The notes under the pieces are model-generated. The model did not search any database. It was given only the letters and a program-made list of their open reading frames with translations, and was not told where the DNA came from. Shown here in pieces: positions 1 to 7,900 of a stretch of DNA of 38,577 bases. The stretch comes from Syntrophaceae bacterium (GTDB lineage: Bacteria > Desulfobacterota > Syntrophia > Syntrophales > UBA5619), in assembly GCA_003141195.1 (NCBI GenBank), contig PLLC01000096.1, forward strand, positions 3,134 through 41,710. Reading direction: 5' to 3'. How positions within the stretch are numbered: the first letter of the stretch is position 1; the number at the start of each line of letters is the position of its first letter. The position numbers and the translations under genes were made by a program.

Positions 1-45
1 TGGCGTACGCCGCAATGACGAAGGATGAAGCGCAACGCAGCATCC

Positions 46-68
46 GGACTTTTTACGAAGCCGTCATC
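46..68. repeat. Short dispersed repeat, copy 1
   Basis: The core GACTTTTTACGAAGCCGTC recurs in similar form near 14624 and 27963. Upstream, at about 10-20, is a GCAATGACG-like stretch comparable to the GGAATGACA before the copy at 27963, so all three look like fragments of one intergenic repeat family. It abuts the 3' end of the minus-strand kinase gene. Confidence 0.5.
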
Positions 69-69
69 T

Positions 70-597
70 TTAGCGGTATTTCAGTACAATGGCGTCCAGG
101 GCTTTCAGCGCTTCTTCCAGGGTTCCCGTGTTGAGGATGTATTCATCGGCCAAGGCAATCGGGGCGGCCGTTCCATAGGAAATTTCCCGATCGTCCCTCT
201 CTTCGAAAGCCGCCGCCTTATCGTCGCTCCGCCCCCGGGAAACGATGCGTTCGCGTCTCAAGGAGAGAGGCGCAACAAAGGCGAGCACGACGGAAGGGGC
301 ATTCTTGCGGATCAGCTCTATCTCGGGCCAGGACCTCATCCCTTCGATCATCACGACGGGCGCCTCCGTTTTCATCGCCGAAGTTAGGGCCAGACGGGTC
401 ACCCCCATTCCGTCTTCCCCGCGCAGTTCCGTCGAAAGTCTGGCCATGTTGCCCGGTGTCGGTTCGATTCCCCGTCGCCTGACCTCTTCCCGTACGAGAT
501 CACCCGTCGCAAAATAGGGCAAACCCCGTTCCTCCGCATAGATCCGGGCAATATTCTTGCCCGCTGCGGGCATGCCGACAATAATGAATATTTTCAT
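70..597 (-). CDS. UPF0200-like P-loop nucleotide kinase
   Basis: A 175-residue cytosolic P-loop protein resembling the UPF0200/adenylate-kinase-like family. The Walker A is GMPAAGKN at residues 8-15, where Asn replaces the usual Ser/Thr. Family-like stretches follow: FATGDLVREEVRRRGIEPT, the Walker-B-like VVMIEGMRS, and a lid-like SRGRSDD. The start at 597 is chosen because GGAGGA lies 11 nt upstream of this ATG; an in-frame ATG at 633 has no comparable site. UPF0200 members are known mainly from archaea and their substrate is unsettled, so nucleotide phosphorylation is a family inference. It stands alone and diverges from the methyltransferase-like gene. The Asn in the P-loop could weaken Mg-ATP binding. 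Confidence 0.8.
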   Translation of the reverse strand: MKIFIIVGMPAAGKNIARIYAEERGLPYFATGDLVREEVRRRGIEPTPGNMARLSTELRGEDGMGVTRLALTSAMKTEAPVVMIEGMRSWPEIELIRKNAPSVVLAFVAPLSLRRERIVSRGRSDDKAAAFEERDDREISYGTAAPIALADEYILNTGTLEEALKALDAIVLKYR

Positions 598-912
598 CTG
601 AATCCGTTCCTCCATCCAAGACCAGATCAACACCCGGACCCGTCTTCATTCGGAAGAACAGGCATCAGGCTTCCCGTCGCGATGCCAGCCGCAGATTCTC
701 AGGAAGAGGATCGAGAGCCCCTAAGTGATATCCCGCAGGACGGGAACTTCGAATAGGGTGTAGCGCATCAAACGATCATTTTTTTACAGCAAACCGTAAA
801 AGGCGATCGCGCCACAGACTACAAATCTCATGATTTGTCAAGGGGGCGGTTCCGGAAAATGGGTGAAATCCGAATCGGGATGTGGTAGATATCAAACCGG
901 AGGCGAATGCAG
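598..912. other. Intergenic region between divergent genes
   Basis: This stretch holds the 5' regions of two divergent genes. I see no convincing ORF, RNA gene or strong hairpin. An AT-rich patch near 775-800 (ATCATTTTTTTACAG) is the most promoter-like part. The GGAGG at 899-903 serves the downstream gene. Confidence 0.5.
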
Positions 913-1464
913 ATGAACGGTTTTTGTGAAAGGATTGTCACCTTCATCCATCAGAAGGTCACGGGTCCCGAAAAGATCCGGCTGCTCCTCACCCCCCTTT
1001 TCGCGGGTTTCTTTTTCTGCCTCATTTTTTTCGTAATCGGCGCTTCATTTTTCATGGACCGGTTCTTAGGATTCCCCGAGTTCATTCCGAAGGCGTACGG
1101 CAGGGCGGTTTCCCTGCCTTTTTTCATCATCGGGGCCTCTTTGTGGGTCTGGTCGGTCTGGAGATTTCTGAGAGCGAAGGGGACCCCCGTTCCCGTCAAC
1201 CCGCCTCCGAAACTGGTAACCGACGGCCCTTACGTCTATTCCCGTAACCCGATGCTGACGGGGGTTTTCCTGTTTCTGGCCGGGATCGGGATCCTGTACG
1301 GATCGGTCTTTCTCACGTTCATCGCGACGCCGGTCTTCGTGTTCGTCAGCATCCTCGAGTTCAGGTACATCGAAGAGCCGGAACTCGAGAAGCGTTTCGG
1401 AAAAGCGTACGCGGAGTACAGGGCAAGAACCCCGATCATCGTTCCCCGGGTCCGCCGGAAATAA
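913..1464 (+). CDS. Isoprenylcysteine carboxyl methyltransferase-like membrane protein
   Basis: A 183-residue protein of the ICMT/phospholipid methyltransferase (PEMT) family, multi-pass membrane enzymes that use S-adenosylmethionine. Hydrophobic segments lie near residues 22-48, 62-84 and 115-148. The hallmark C-terminal part is clear: GPYVYSRNPML, then EEPELEKRFGKAYAEYR. The second ATG (913) is preferred over the first (907) because GGAGG at 899-903 lies 9 nt from it but only 3 nt from the first. Bacterial homologues rarely have known substrates, so the methyl acceptor (lipid or small hydrophobic thiol) is unknown. It appears to be a single-gene unit. Confidence 0.82.
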   Translation: MNGFCERIVTFIHQKVTGPEKIRLLLTPLFAGFFFCLIFFVIGASFFMDRFLGFPEFIPKAYGRAVSLPFFIIGASLWVWSVWRFLRAKGTPVPVNPPPKLVTDGPYVYSRNPMLTGVFLFLAGIGILYGSVFLTFIATPVFVFVSILEFRYIEEPELEKRFGKAYAEYRARTPIIVPRVRRK

Positions 1465-1639
1465 GGAACCGCTTGTGTGCAAAAAGCGCCGTAGGTCCGC
1501 GTTTCGGAGCACCGCTTATTTTTTCTTGTCCCCTCGGACCTGCCGAAGGGGGCTTCGCCCGCAGCGATAACGGGGCGGTCGCGATGACCGGCGCCTTTTC
1601 CAAAGGCATCCGATATCCCATTCGTTTAAGGAGTCACCC

Positions 1640-2443
1640 ATGAAAACCGATCTTTTCTTCTACACAGGCACCGGCAATTCCCTCTGGACGGCCAGGTCGC
1701 TGGCGAAGGAATTGGGCGACGCCGAGGTCATCCCGATCACCCGGTGTTCCGGGGCGCCGGTCGTGAGTCGGGCCGAGGCGATCGGGATCATCTTCCCCGT
1801 CCACATCTGGGGGCTGCCGCCAAGGGTGATCGCCTTCGCGGACGCGCTTGCGAAAGACCCGTCCCGGTACCATTTCGCCGTGGCCGTCAACGCCGGACAG
1901 GTTGCCGCCACCCTGCTTCAACTGAATAAACGGATGCAGGCAAGGGGATTATCCCTTTCCTCCGGATTCGAACTGGCGATGCCGTCCAACTACATCCCCT
2001 GGGGCGGCCCCGGACCCGAAGCGGAGCAAATCCGGCGGATCGAGGCGGCAAGGGAAAAGATCGGCCGAATCGCCGCCGCGGTGGCTGCGAGGGAGAAGCG
2101 GCCGGTCGAGAAGGGCCCCCTGTGGCAGAATATCATTTTTACCGGGTTCAACCGGCTCTCCTTTTCCCGCGTTCCGACGATGGACAAGGGATTCTGGGTT
2201 GATGAGAAATGCAACGCCTGCGGCGTCTGCAAGACCATCTGCCCTTGTGGAAACATCGACCTGCAGGCAGACAGACCTGTCTGGCGTCATCACTGCGAAC
2301 AGTGCCTTGCCTGCATCCAGTGGTGTCCGCAGGAGGCGATCCAGTTCGGCAAAAAGACGCCGCGTTACAAGCGCTACCACCATCCGGAGGTGACCCTGCA
2401 GGAGATGATCACCGCGGCGGAACCGCCGGCGATGAGCGAATAA
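1640..2443 (+). CDS. EFR1-type flavodoxin/4Fe-4S ferredoxin fusion
   Basis: A 267-residue electron-transfer protein. The N-terminal flavodoxin-like domain carries the FMN phosphate loop YTGTGNS at residues 9-15. The C-terminal third has two 4Fe-4S cluster motifs: CNACGVCKTICPCGN near 190-204 and CEQCLACIQWCP near 215-226. This order matches the EFR1-family ferredoxins of anaerobes, which link flavin and Fe-S electron transfer; partners here are unknown. AAGGAG lies 6-7 nt upstream of the ATG. No transmembrane segment or signal peptide is seen, so it should be cytosolic. It is monocistronic in this window, with a gap of about 500 bases after it. Confidence 0.88.
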   Translation: MKTDLFFYTGTGNSLWTARSLAKELGDAEVIPITRCSGAPVVSRAEAIGIIFPVHIWGLPPRVIAFADALAKDPSRYHFAVAVNAGQVAATLLQLNKRMQARGLSLSSGFELAMPSNYIPWGGPGPEAEQIRRIEAAREKIGRIAAAVAAREKRPVEKGPLWQNIIFTGFNRLSFSRVPTMDKGFWVDEKCNACGVCKTICPCGNIDLQADRPVWRHHCEQCLACIQWCPQEAIQFGKKTPRYKRYHHPEVTLQEMITAAEPPAMSE

Positions 2444-2947
2444 CACATCTGCGTTTCAGGGGTCGCACGCGGGACGGCTCGTGACGCTTTTTCGTGACAT
2501 CCGTATTCGAGGTAGCGTCAACACATTCAAACCGCAGGCAGCGCGCAGTTTGGTTGGTTCCATCAATGGGCTGCCATAGCCCGGATGTCCGGATGAAAAG
2601 GCGGTAGATGAAACGTTTCAAGCCATAACAATGCTGAAATCCATTTTTTTATCGAAAATGGACAAAAAACGGCAATTAGAGAAAAAATCGAGAGGTGAGT
2701 CGTTAATTAGTAATAGATAACAAACTGTTATCATACTTCAACGCGTTGAAGTTCTCTTTTGGGCCGATGCTTCCGGGCCGGTGGCAGGCTGTTTACCATC
2801 CTACGGCTGGAGATGTATTGGGATGAAAAGAAAGCCGATCCATAACCCGATCCGGGAATTTCATCTTCTGTCAGCTCATGCGGGATTTTTATATCCAGTA
2901 TTGGTTCCATTGATTTTCGTTTGACAGAAATCATTTCTTATGTCAAT
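2444..2947. other. Non-coding stretch upstream of attC, with adjacent palindromes
   Basis: No credible gene is seen. From about 2635 the sequence is AT-rich compared with its surroundings. Two inverted repeats sit side by side: GATAACA-aac-TGTTATC at 2716-2732 and the perfect 18-bp palindrome ACTTCAACGCGTTGAAGT at 2735-2752. Neither is followed by a T-tract, so they look more like protein-binding sites than terminators. The stretch ends at the first attC, so it may be a gene-poor cassette or the boundary of an old array. Confidence 0.4.
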
Positions 2948-3020
2948 GTCTAACGCAATCATTACAATTGGAGCGGCGGTGACAAAAGGCCGCCGTTCGG
3001 TGGCCTACACTATGTTAGCC
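2948..3020 (+). other. Putative attC site, left side of nuclease cassette
   Basis: The site begins with the R''-type heptamer GTCTAAC (2948-2954) and ends with the R'-type heptamer GTTAGCC (3014-3020), 73 bp in all. Its inside is GC-rich with complementary GGCGG and CCGCC tracts. The orientation matches a cassette gene on the plus strand, and the next gene starts 16 bases later. The fold was judged by eye only. Confidence 0.6.
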
Positions 3021-3036
3021 GAAAAGGAGAAGGACA

Positions 3037-3909
3037 ATGGACAAGATCGAGGCCGCAAAGATCCGGACAGTTCGGGAATGTGGGTACGACGAGTACTGGC
3101 TTCGGGACAAGATCTTTGAAGACCCCACGATCCTCGGCTTGGGGGATTTGCAGGCAGTAATGAAGGAAAAGACCCAATCTCGGGGGGGCCGACTTGACTT
3201 ACTGCTCAAGAATCCAGAGGACGACTCTATGTTCGAGGTGGAACTGCAACTAGGTGCCACTGATGAATCTCATATCATACGGACCATCGAATACTGGGAC
3301 AATGAGAAGCGAAGGTGGCCGAATCGGAGTCACACAGCGGTATTGGTGGCAGAGGAAATCACGAACAGATTTTTCAACGTGGTTCACTTGCTCAGTATGG
3401 CAGTCCCGATGATCGGTATTCAGGCAAATATCATACAGGTTGGCGAAGTTAGGGGGCTTAACTTCACAAAAGTCATCGATTCTTACGAGGAACCGGAAGA
3501 GGAGGAGACGCCTCAGCAAGCATACGATGAGAAACATTGGGTTACGAATTACCCGGTCGCACTCGAATGCGCTCGCTGGTACAAAGCACTTCTCGAAAGG
3601 CTCTATGGCGCAGTCCCAACAAAATACTTCGAATCCTATATCTCTCTTTCAGTGGGCGGTACGGCCCGGGTATGGGTCACCAAGAGAAAGGGCGACCGTG
3701 CATTTATTGAAGTAAAACATGGGGAGGATAACTTTCAGGAAGCAGTAGACTACCTGAACCAGGAAGGGGTTTCGTTTAACGTGCGAGGTGGAAAGTACCT
3801 CACATTCAATGTAAATGGGCAACAACTCAAAGATAAAGCAGCGGCACACGAATGGTTGGCATCGAGGTTGTCACCAGACAACATGAAAAGTCGGCTAACA
3901 AACGGCTGA
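3037..3909 (+). CDS. PD-(D/E)XK nuclease-like protein in an integron-type cassette
   Basis: A 290-residue protein. Its N-terminal half has a restriction-nuclease-like core: GRLDLLL with Asp54, then FEVELQ with Glu69 and Gln71 where the usual motif has E-x-K. An alpha-helical stretch (RTIEYWDNEKRRWPN) follows. A charged linker near 155-165 leads to a C-terminal domain (about 175-280) that may mediate binding. The family call is inference from these motifs, and the E-x-Q variant leaves catalysis uncertain. AAGGAGAAGG lies just upstream of the ATG. The last codons (SRLTNG, stop) are encoded inside the downstream attC, as is typical of gene cassettes. Base composition is lower in GC than the neighbouring core genes, consistent with transfer. 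Confidence 0.72.
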   Translation: MDKIEAAKIRTVRECGYDEYWLRDKIFEDPTILGLGDLQAVMKEKTQSRGGRLDLLLKNPEDDSMFEVELQLGATDESHIIRTIEYWDNEKRRWPNRSHTAVLVAEEITNRFFNVVHLLSMAVPMIGIQANIIQVGEVRGLNFTKVIDSYEEPEEEETPQQAYDEKHWVTNYPVALECARWYKALLERLYGAVPTKYFESYISLSVGGTARVWVTKRKGDRAFIEVKHGEDNFQEAVDYLNQEGVSFNVRGGKYLTFNVNGQQLKDKAAAHEWLASRLSPDNMKSRLTNG

Positions 3910-3968
3910 AGCTGGGCTTGGTAAAGCGCTGGCGCGCTTTACCAAGCCGCTTAGCCGTCCCGTTGGCT
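3893..3968 (+). other. attC site, right side of nuclease cassette
   Basis: The 76-bp site runs from GGCTAAC (3893-3899) to GTTGGCT (3962-3968). Between them is a long imperfect hairpin: ACGGCT pairs with AGCCGT, AAGC with GCTT, and GGCTTGGTAAAGCGC with GCGCTTTACCAAGCC. Small bulges on one arm are as expected of the extrahelical bases in attC sites. It overlaps the end of the preceding gene. This is the best-paired recombination site in the window. Confidence 0.8.
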
Positions 3969-3971
3969 TTT

Positions 3972-4199
3972 TCATATCAAATTCAAGAAATCATCAATGG
4001 TAATGCGGGCCTGTTTGAGGATATGGGCGAGCGTAGATCGCTTGACCGGCTGATGAGCAGGAATTGTCAGTTTCAGCGTCTCATTCATGATATGTTTTTG
4101 AAGACGAATGTGGCTTCCTTTCGTTCTGACCATGACCCATCCATCCCGCTGAAGTGCTCGGATGATCTTATCGTAGGAGAGACTCGGCACTTTGTTCAT
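3972..4199 (-). CDS. hicA: HicA-type toxin (mRNA interferase)
   Basis: A 75-residue HicA-family protein with a double-stranded-RNA-binding-like fold. The catalytic His lies in TKGSHIRLQK (His30), and the C-terminal KRSTLAHILKQARIT matches the family. HicA toxins cleave mRNA and are neutralised by HicB. Its ATG overlaps the hicB stop (ATGA at 4196-4199), so the pair is translationally coupled, antitoxin first. The gene lies tail-to-tail against the attC ending at 3968, opposite in direction to the nuclease cassette. It may be an inverted cassette or an independent acquisition. No damage is visible, so it should be active. Confidence 0.92.
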   Translation of the reverse strand: MNKVPSLSYDKIIRALQRDGWVMVRTKGSHIRLQKHIMNETLKLTIPAHQPVKRSTLAHILKQARITIDDFLNLI

Positions 4200-4399
4200 A
4201 CGGCCAGTTCCATCAATTCAGCACCAGGTGAAAAGGTTTGATCATCTTCCACCGGTTCCAAATACAATTCGATTGCCTCTCGAATATTTCGTATAGCCTC
4301 TTCTCGTGATTCTCCTTCCGAGATACAGCCGGGAAGTGATGGGGCCATGACCGTGTATCCGCCCTCTTCACTGGGTTCCAAAATGACTTTAAGCTTCAT
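4196..4399 (-). CDS. hicB: HicB-type antitoxin, short form
   Basis: A 67-residue HicB-family antitoxin. It consists only of the N-terminal domain, with EEGGYTVMAPSLPGCISEGESREEAIRNIREAIELYL in the usual order from residue 10 (family landmark: SLPGCISEG). The separate C-terminal DNA-binding domain of longer HicB proteins is absent; such short forms are common partners of HicA. GGAGG lies 6 nt upstream of the ATG. It is the first gene of the hicBA operon. Autoregulation is expected from the family, but no operator is evident by eye. Confidence 0.92.
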   Translation of the reverse strand: MKLKVILEPSEEGGYTVMAPSLPGCISEGESREEAIRNIREAIELYLEPVEDDQTFSPGAELMELAV

Positions 4400-4966
4400 G
4401 TTATCCTCCGAGAATCAATTTCTATTTGGTGTTGGTTTCAAATTTGTGCAGGACAAAGGTATCACCGACCATAGTCATGATATCCAGACCAATCTGGAAT
4501 CTTCAGACGCCAAGCAATAACCATGCGGTCGAATTCTCGCACCCATAGACTGCCGGCTTCCCCTATCTCGTTTTAAATACGGTGGGATATATATAAATCT
4601 CTCAACAGGCATTACGCAACCATTTTTTTTACTTCCGGATATCCTGCCAAAATTAAGATCATAAAAAAGGTGAAGATCTCCACATGCCGGCAATCGCTTT
4701 TGCAGGATGGAACCGGGGGGAGAAATCTCCCATGCGTAAATCCTGTCATTGGCGGGTACATTGCTGCAAGTACCGGCCAAATGGCAAAGTAAGGCAGTGC
4801 ATTTATTCCAATTTCCGGCAAGGATCCCGCCGATGAGCTGCCGGGGAACGTTTCGGCGTTGATCCTTCTCCGCTTTTGGCATATGATGCCGCCCACGCAT
4901 TCATCAAAAGGAAGGTCCGGGTAAGCGTGCATCCCCGGGCGGATGGACCCATGGCAGGAGGAACAG
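4400..4966. other. Intergenic region between hicBA and the HEAT/SEC-C gene
   Basis: This gap of about 565 bases contains no gene that I can support. It is partly AT-rich (4575-4680) and includes ATATATATAAATC near 4587. Minus-strand reading frames exist (4475-4932) but have unnatural composition. The stretch near 4435-4490 reads on the minus strand as a plausible short C-terminal tail (DIMTMVGDTFVLHKFET), possibly a remnant of a lost gene. The AGGAGGA at 4956-4962 serves the next gene. Confidence 0.35.
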
Positions 4967-7900
4967 ATGACGACTTTGTTGTGGAGCTTTGAAGAGCTGG
5001 CCCGACTGTGCGGCCATCAGGACCGGCGGGTGAAAGGCTGGGCGGCCGGCCGGATGCGCTGCCTCTACCCGAAAGAGGCGGGGCCGCTCATGGTCAGCCT
5101 CCTGAACGACCGGAACGGACCGGTGGCGGCTCAAGCCGCCGCCTATTTTTGCGATGATCCCGACAGGAACTTCGCCGATGCCCTGCTTGCCGCCTTCAGG
5201 ACAAGCTCGGGCATTGCCGCGAAGCACCTCGCCCATGCGCTGGCTTTGATGAAAGACGGCAGGCTCCTCGACGCCGTGCGGGACAAGCATGCCCGGATAC
5301 CCGGGGCCGATCCGGCCGACTTCGCCGGGGTGTTGATGAATGTCGCTCTCCTCGGAACGGACGAGTCGCAGCGGTATGTGGAGGACGCCCTGCGGCATCT
5401 CGACTCGTTCGGCGACTTCAAGGAGATGGCCGCTGGCGCGTTTTTCAACGCAAACATCGAGGCGGGCACGGAGATCGGGAAACTGCTCCTCTTCGCCTAT
5501 CACAGCGGCGTGAGCGGCTACGTCCCGGCGCTCCTGGCCGAGATCGCGAACCGCGCCGGAGCATGGTGCCCGGTCGATGCCCTCACCGGCAAGTCCGGCA
5601 AGGGGCAAGCCTCCAAGGTCCTCGCCGGCGAGGTGGAGGCGTCCCTGGATCTTCTGGCCGGAACCGGGTGCGACGCCGGGAATGCCATCGAAAAGCTTTT
5701 GAAAAAGCGGAGATTCGACGAAATTCTGGAAGAGGCGGAAAGGACCGCCCTGGCGATCCAGCAGGCGAAAAGGCTGGAGCGCGGCGAGGAGGCCTATATC
5801 CGCTGGCAGGCGGGGAGGGATGTCCCGTACTTTCATTGCGCCGCCCTGGACGCCCTAAAGGCAACCGCCGCGGAGGCCCCCACGGCGCAGAGGGAGACCG
5901 TGGCCGGGATTGCCGTCATCGTTCTTGCCTTCCTCGCGGAGTCCCGGTCCCTCATCGCGCTGAATCCGGAGACCCTCGACGCCGATGCGGCGCTCGATCT
6001 CTTCTTCGAGGACAGGCCCGATGCGCCCCAGGATGATGCGATCATGGATCTCCTTGCCAAAAGGGCGGATGTGAAGAGCCTGGCGCGCGAGGCCGTGCGC
6101 CGGGTGGGCCAGTTACCTTTCGCCCAGGCGAACGGGAGACTCATCCGGTTCGCGGGCAGGTTCATCGACGAAAGGCTGGCCCGGGAACTGCTCGCGGTGG
6201 ACTTCGACGGCAACGGGTTCGAGGATGATGTCGCCGAGGCCGTCGGCGGGCTGGGGCCCCTTTCCATCCCCCTTCTGCGCCCCTTTTTCGAGAAGAACGA
6301 TCCGGCCGGAATACCCCTGGCGTTGCGGATACTGGAGAACCTTCCGACGGAGGCGTCGGTCGATCTCATCCTGGCCCACTGGTCCCGGTTATGGGACGGG
6401 TACAGGGAATGGCTTCTGGACGCCGTGGCCTACATTGGGGACAAAAGGTTCATCCCTGCCCTCAAGATCGAACTGAGAGAGGGAGAGCAAGCCGAGGGCG
6501 AAGCCTTTTGCCTCCTCTGCCTCATCAACGGTGAGGCAGACCCCGAACTTGAGCGCATCGAGCGGGAAATGGAGCTCCGGGAAGAAAGAGAGAAGCGCTT
6601 GCAGGGCGCGATGGAGAAGGAGGATATGGGCGCCTTCCTGAGGGAACCCCTGGAAATTTCTCTGAAGTGCCGCTCCTGCCGGAACGTCTATCATTACACG
6701 GTCGACAAGGTCTTCGTGGCCGTCGGCGCCAAAGACACGGTGATAGAGGACCACATCGTCTGCAAGAAATGCGGAGCCCTCGACCACTATGAGATCGCCA
6801 GTGAGGGAATGATCGCGGTCACCGCCCGGTTGGCGCTCCTCACCTATGATCCCGAAACCGCCAAAATGGACCGGGATGAAATGACGGTCGTCCCCATAAG
6901 ATCGATATCGGCCTTTGGGAAGGAGATTCCTCTGCAGGATCTGGTTGACAAGTATGAGAAGAAGCTGAGAAAGAACCCGGAGAGCCCCGAACTCCTCATC
7001 GGGTTCGCCAATGCCCTCCGGCAGATCAAGCGGAGAGAGGATTCCGTGTCCTTTTACGAGCGGGCGATCAAGAACGATCCTCTGGCGGTGGAGGGCCACG
7101 TCAGCCTCGGTGAATACGCCCTTGACAAGGGCGATCTTGAAACCGCCTTTTCCCATTACAGCAAGGCCGCGGAGATCATGGACCGGGGACACTACTACCG
7201 GGTCAGCGCCGATCTCGATCAATTCAAGGAAGGCCTCCTCGACAAGCTCATGATGGTGGCGGAACGGCTCGGAAGGAGGCTTCCCCATCCGGGTGCCCCA
7301 CGCCTTGTAACGGAGGCGCCGGTCCCCGCGCGACAGGAAGTCGGCCGGAACCACCCGTGCCCCTGCGGAAGCGGAAAGAAATACAAGAAGTGCTGCCTCC
7401 TCAAGGAATCCGGTCAGGAGCACGCACCGGCCGAACCGGGGCCCCGCAAACCGCCCGCTCCCGACCCGGTTTTCCAGAGCCTCCAGAAAAGCCTCTCCCG
7501 CTATGTCGAAAGGGAGATATTCCGCAAGGACTTCCTGAGGGCTACGGGTATATTCTGGAATATCGAACCCTTGGAGCCCATCATACTGCCCGAGAGGGCC
7601 TCCGAAGACAAAGGCCAATTCCACGACTGGTTCATCAACGACTACCGCACGGCAGACGGCAAAACGATCTTACAGGGCTTCTGCGACCGGCGGCTGAGCA
7701 CGCTGTCCGCGGATGAGAGACGCCTCGCCGAATCCCTCATGAAAAGTTACCACTCCATCTATGAGGTACAGGCTGTCCGGGAAGGGGAGGGCCTGACGAT
7801 CCGAGATGTCTTTACCGGCGAGGAGATGGACGTGGAGGAGGTCTCCGGGTCTTACATGGCCGTCAAATGGGACCTCGTTCAGGTGAGGGTCTACAGGATG

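Noticed and set aside
2731-2934. Minus-strand reading frame of 67 codons before the first attC
   Set aside because: No good ribosome site, no family pattern, and it ends in the palindromes. Left as non-coding.
4475-4932. Overlapping minus-strand frames of 106 and 141 codons in the gap before the HEAT/SEC-C gene
   Set aside because: Unnatural composition and no ribosome site; they contradict each other. At most a small gene remnant is present.
6389-7624. Long minus-strand frame opposite the HEAT/SEC-C gene
   Set aside because: Shadow frame; the plus strand carries clear zinc motifs here.
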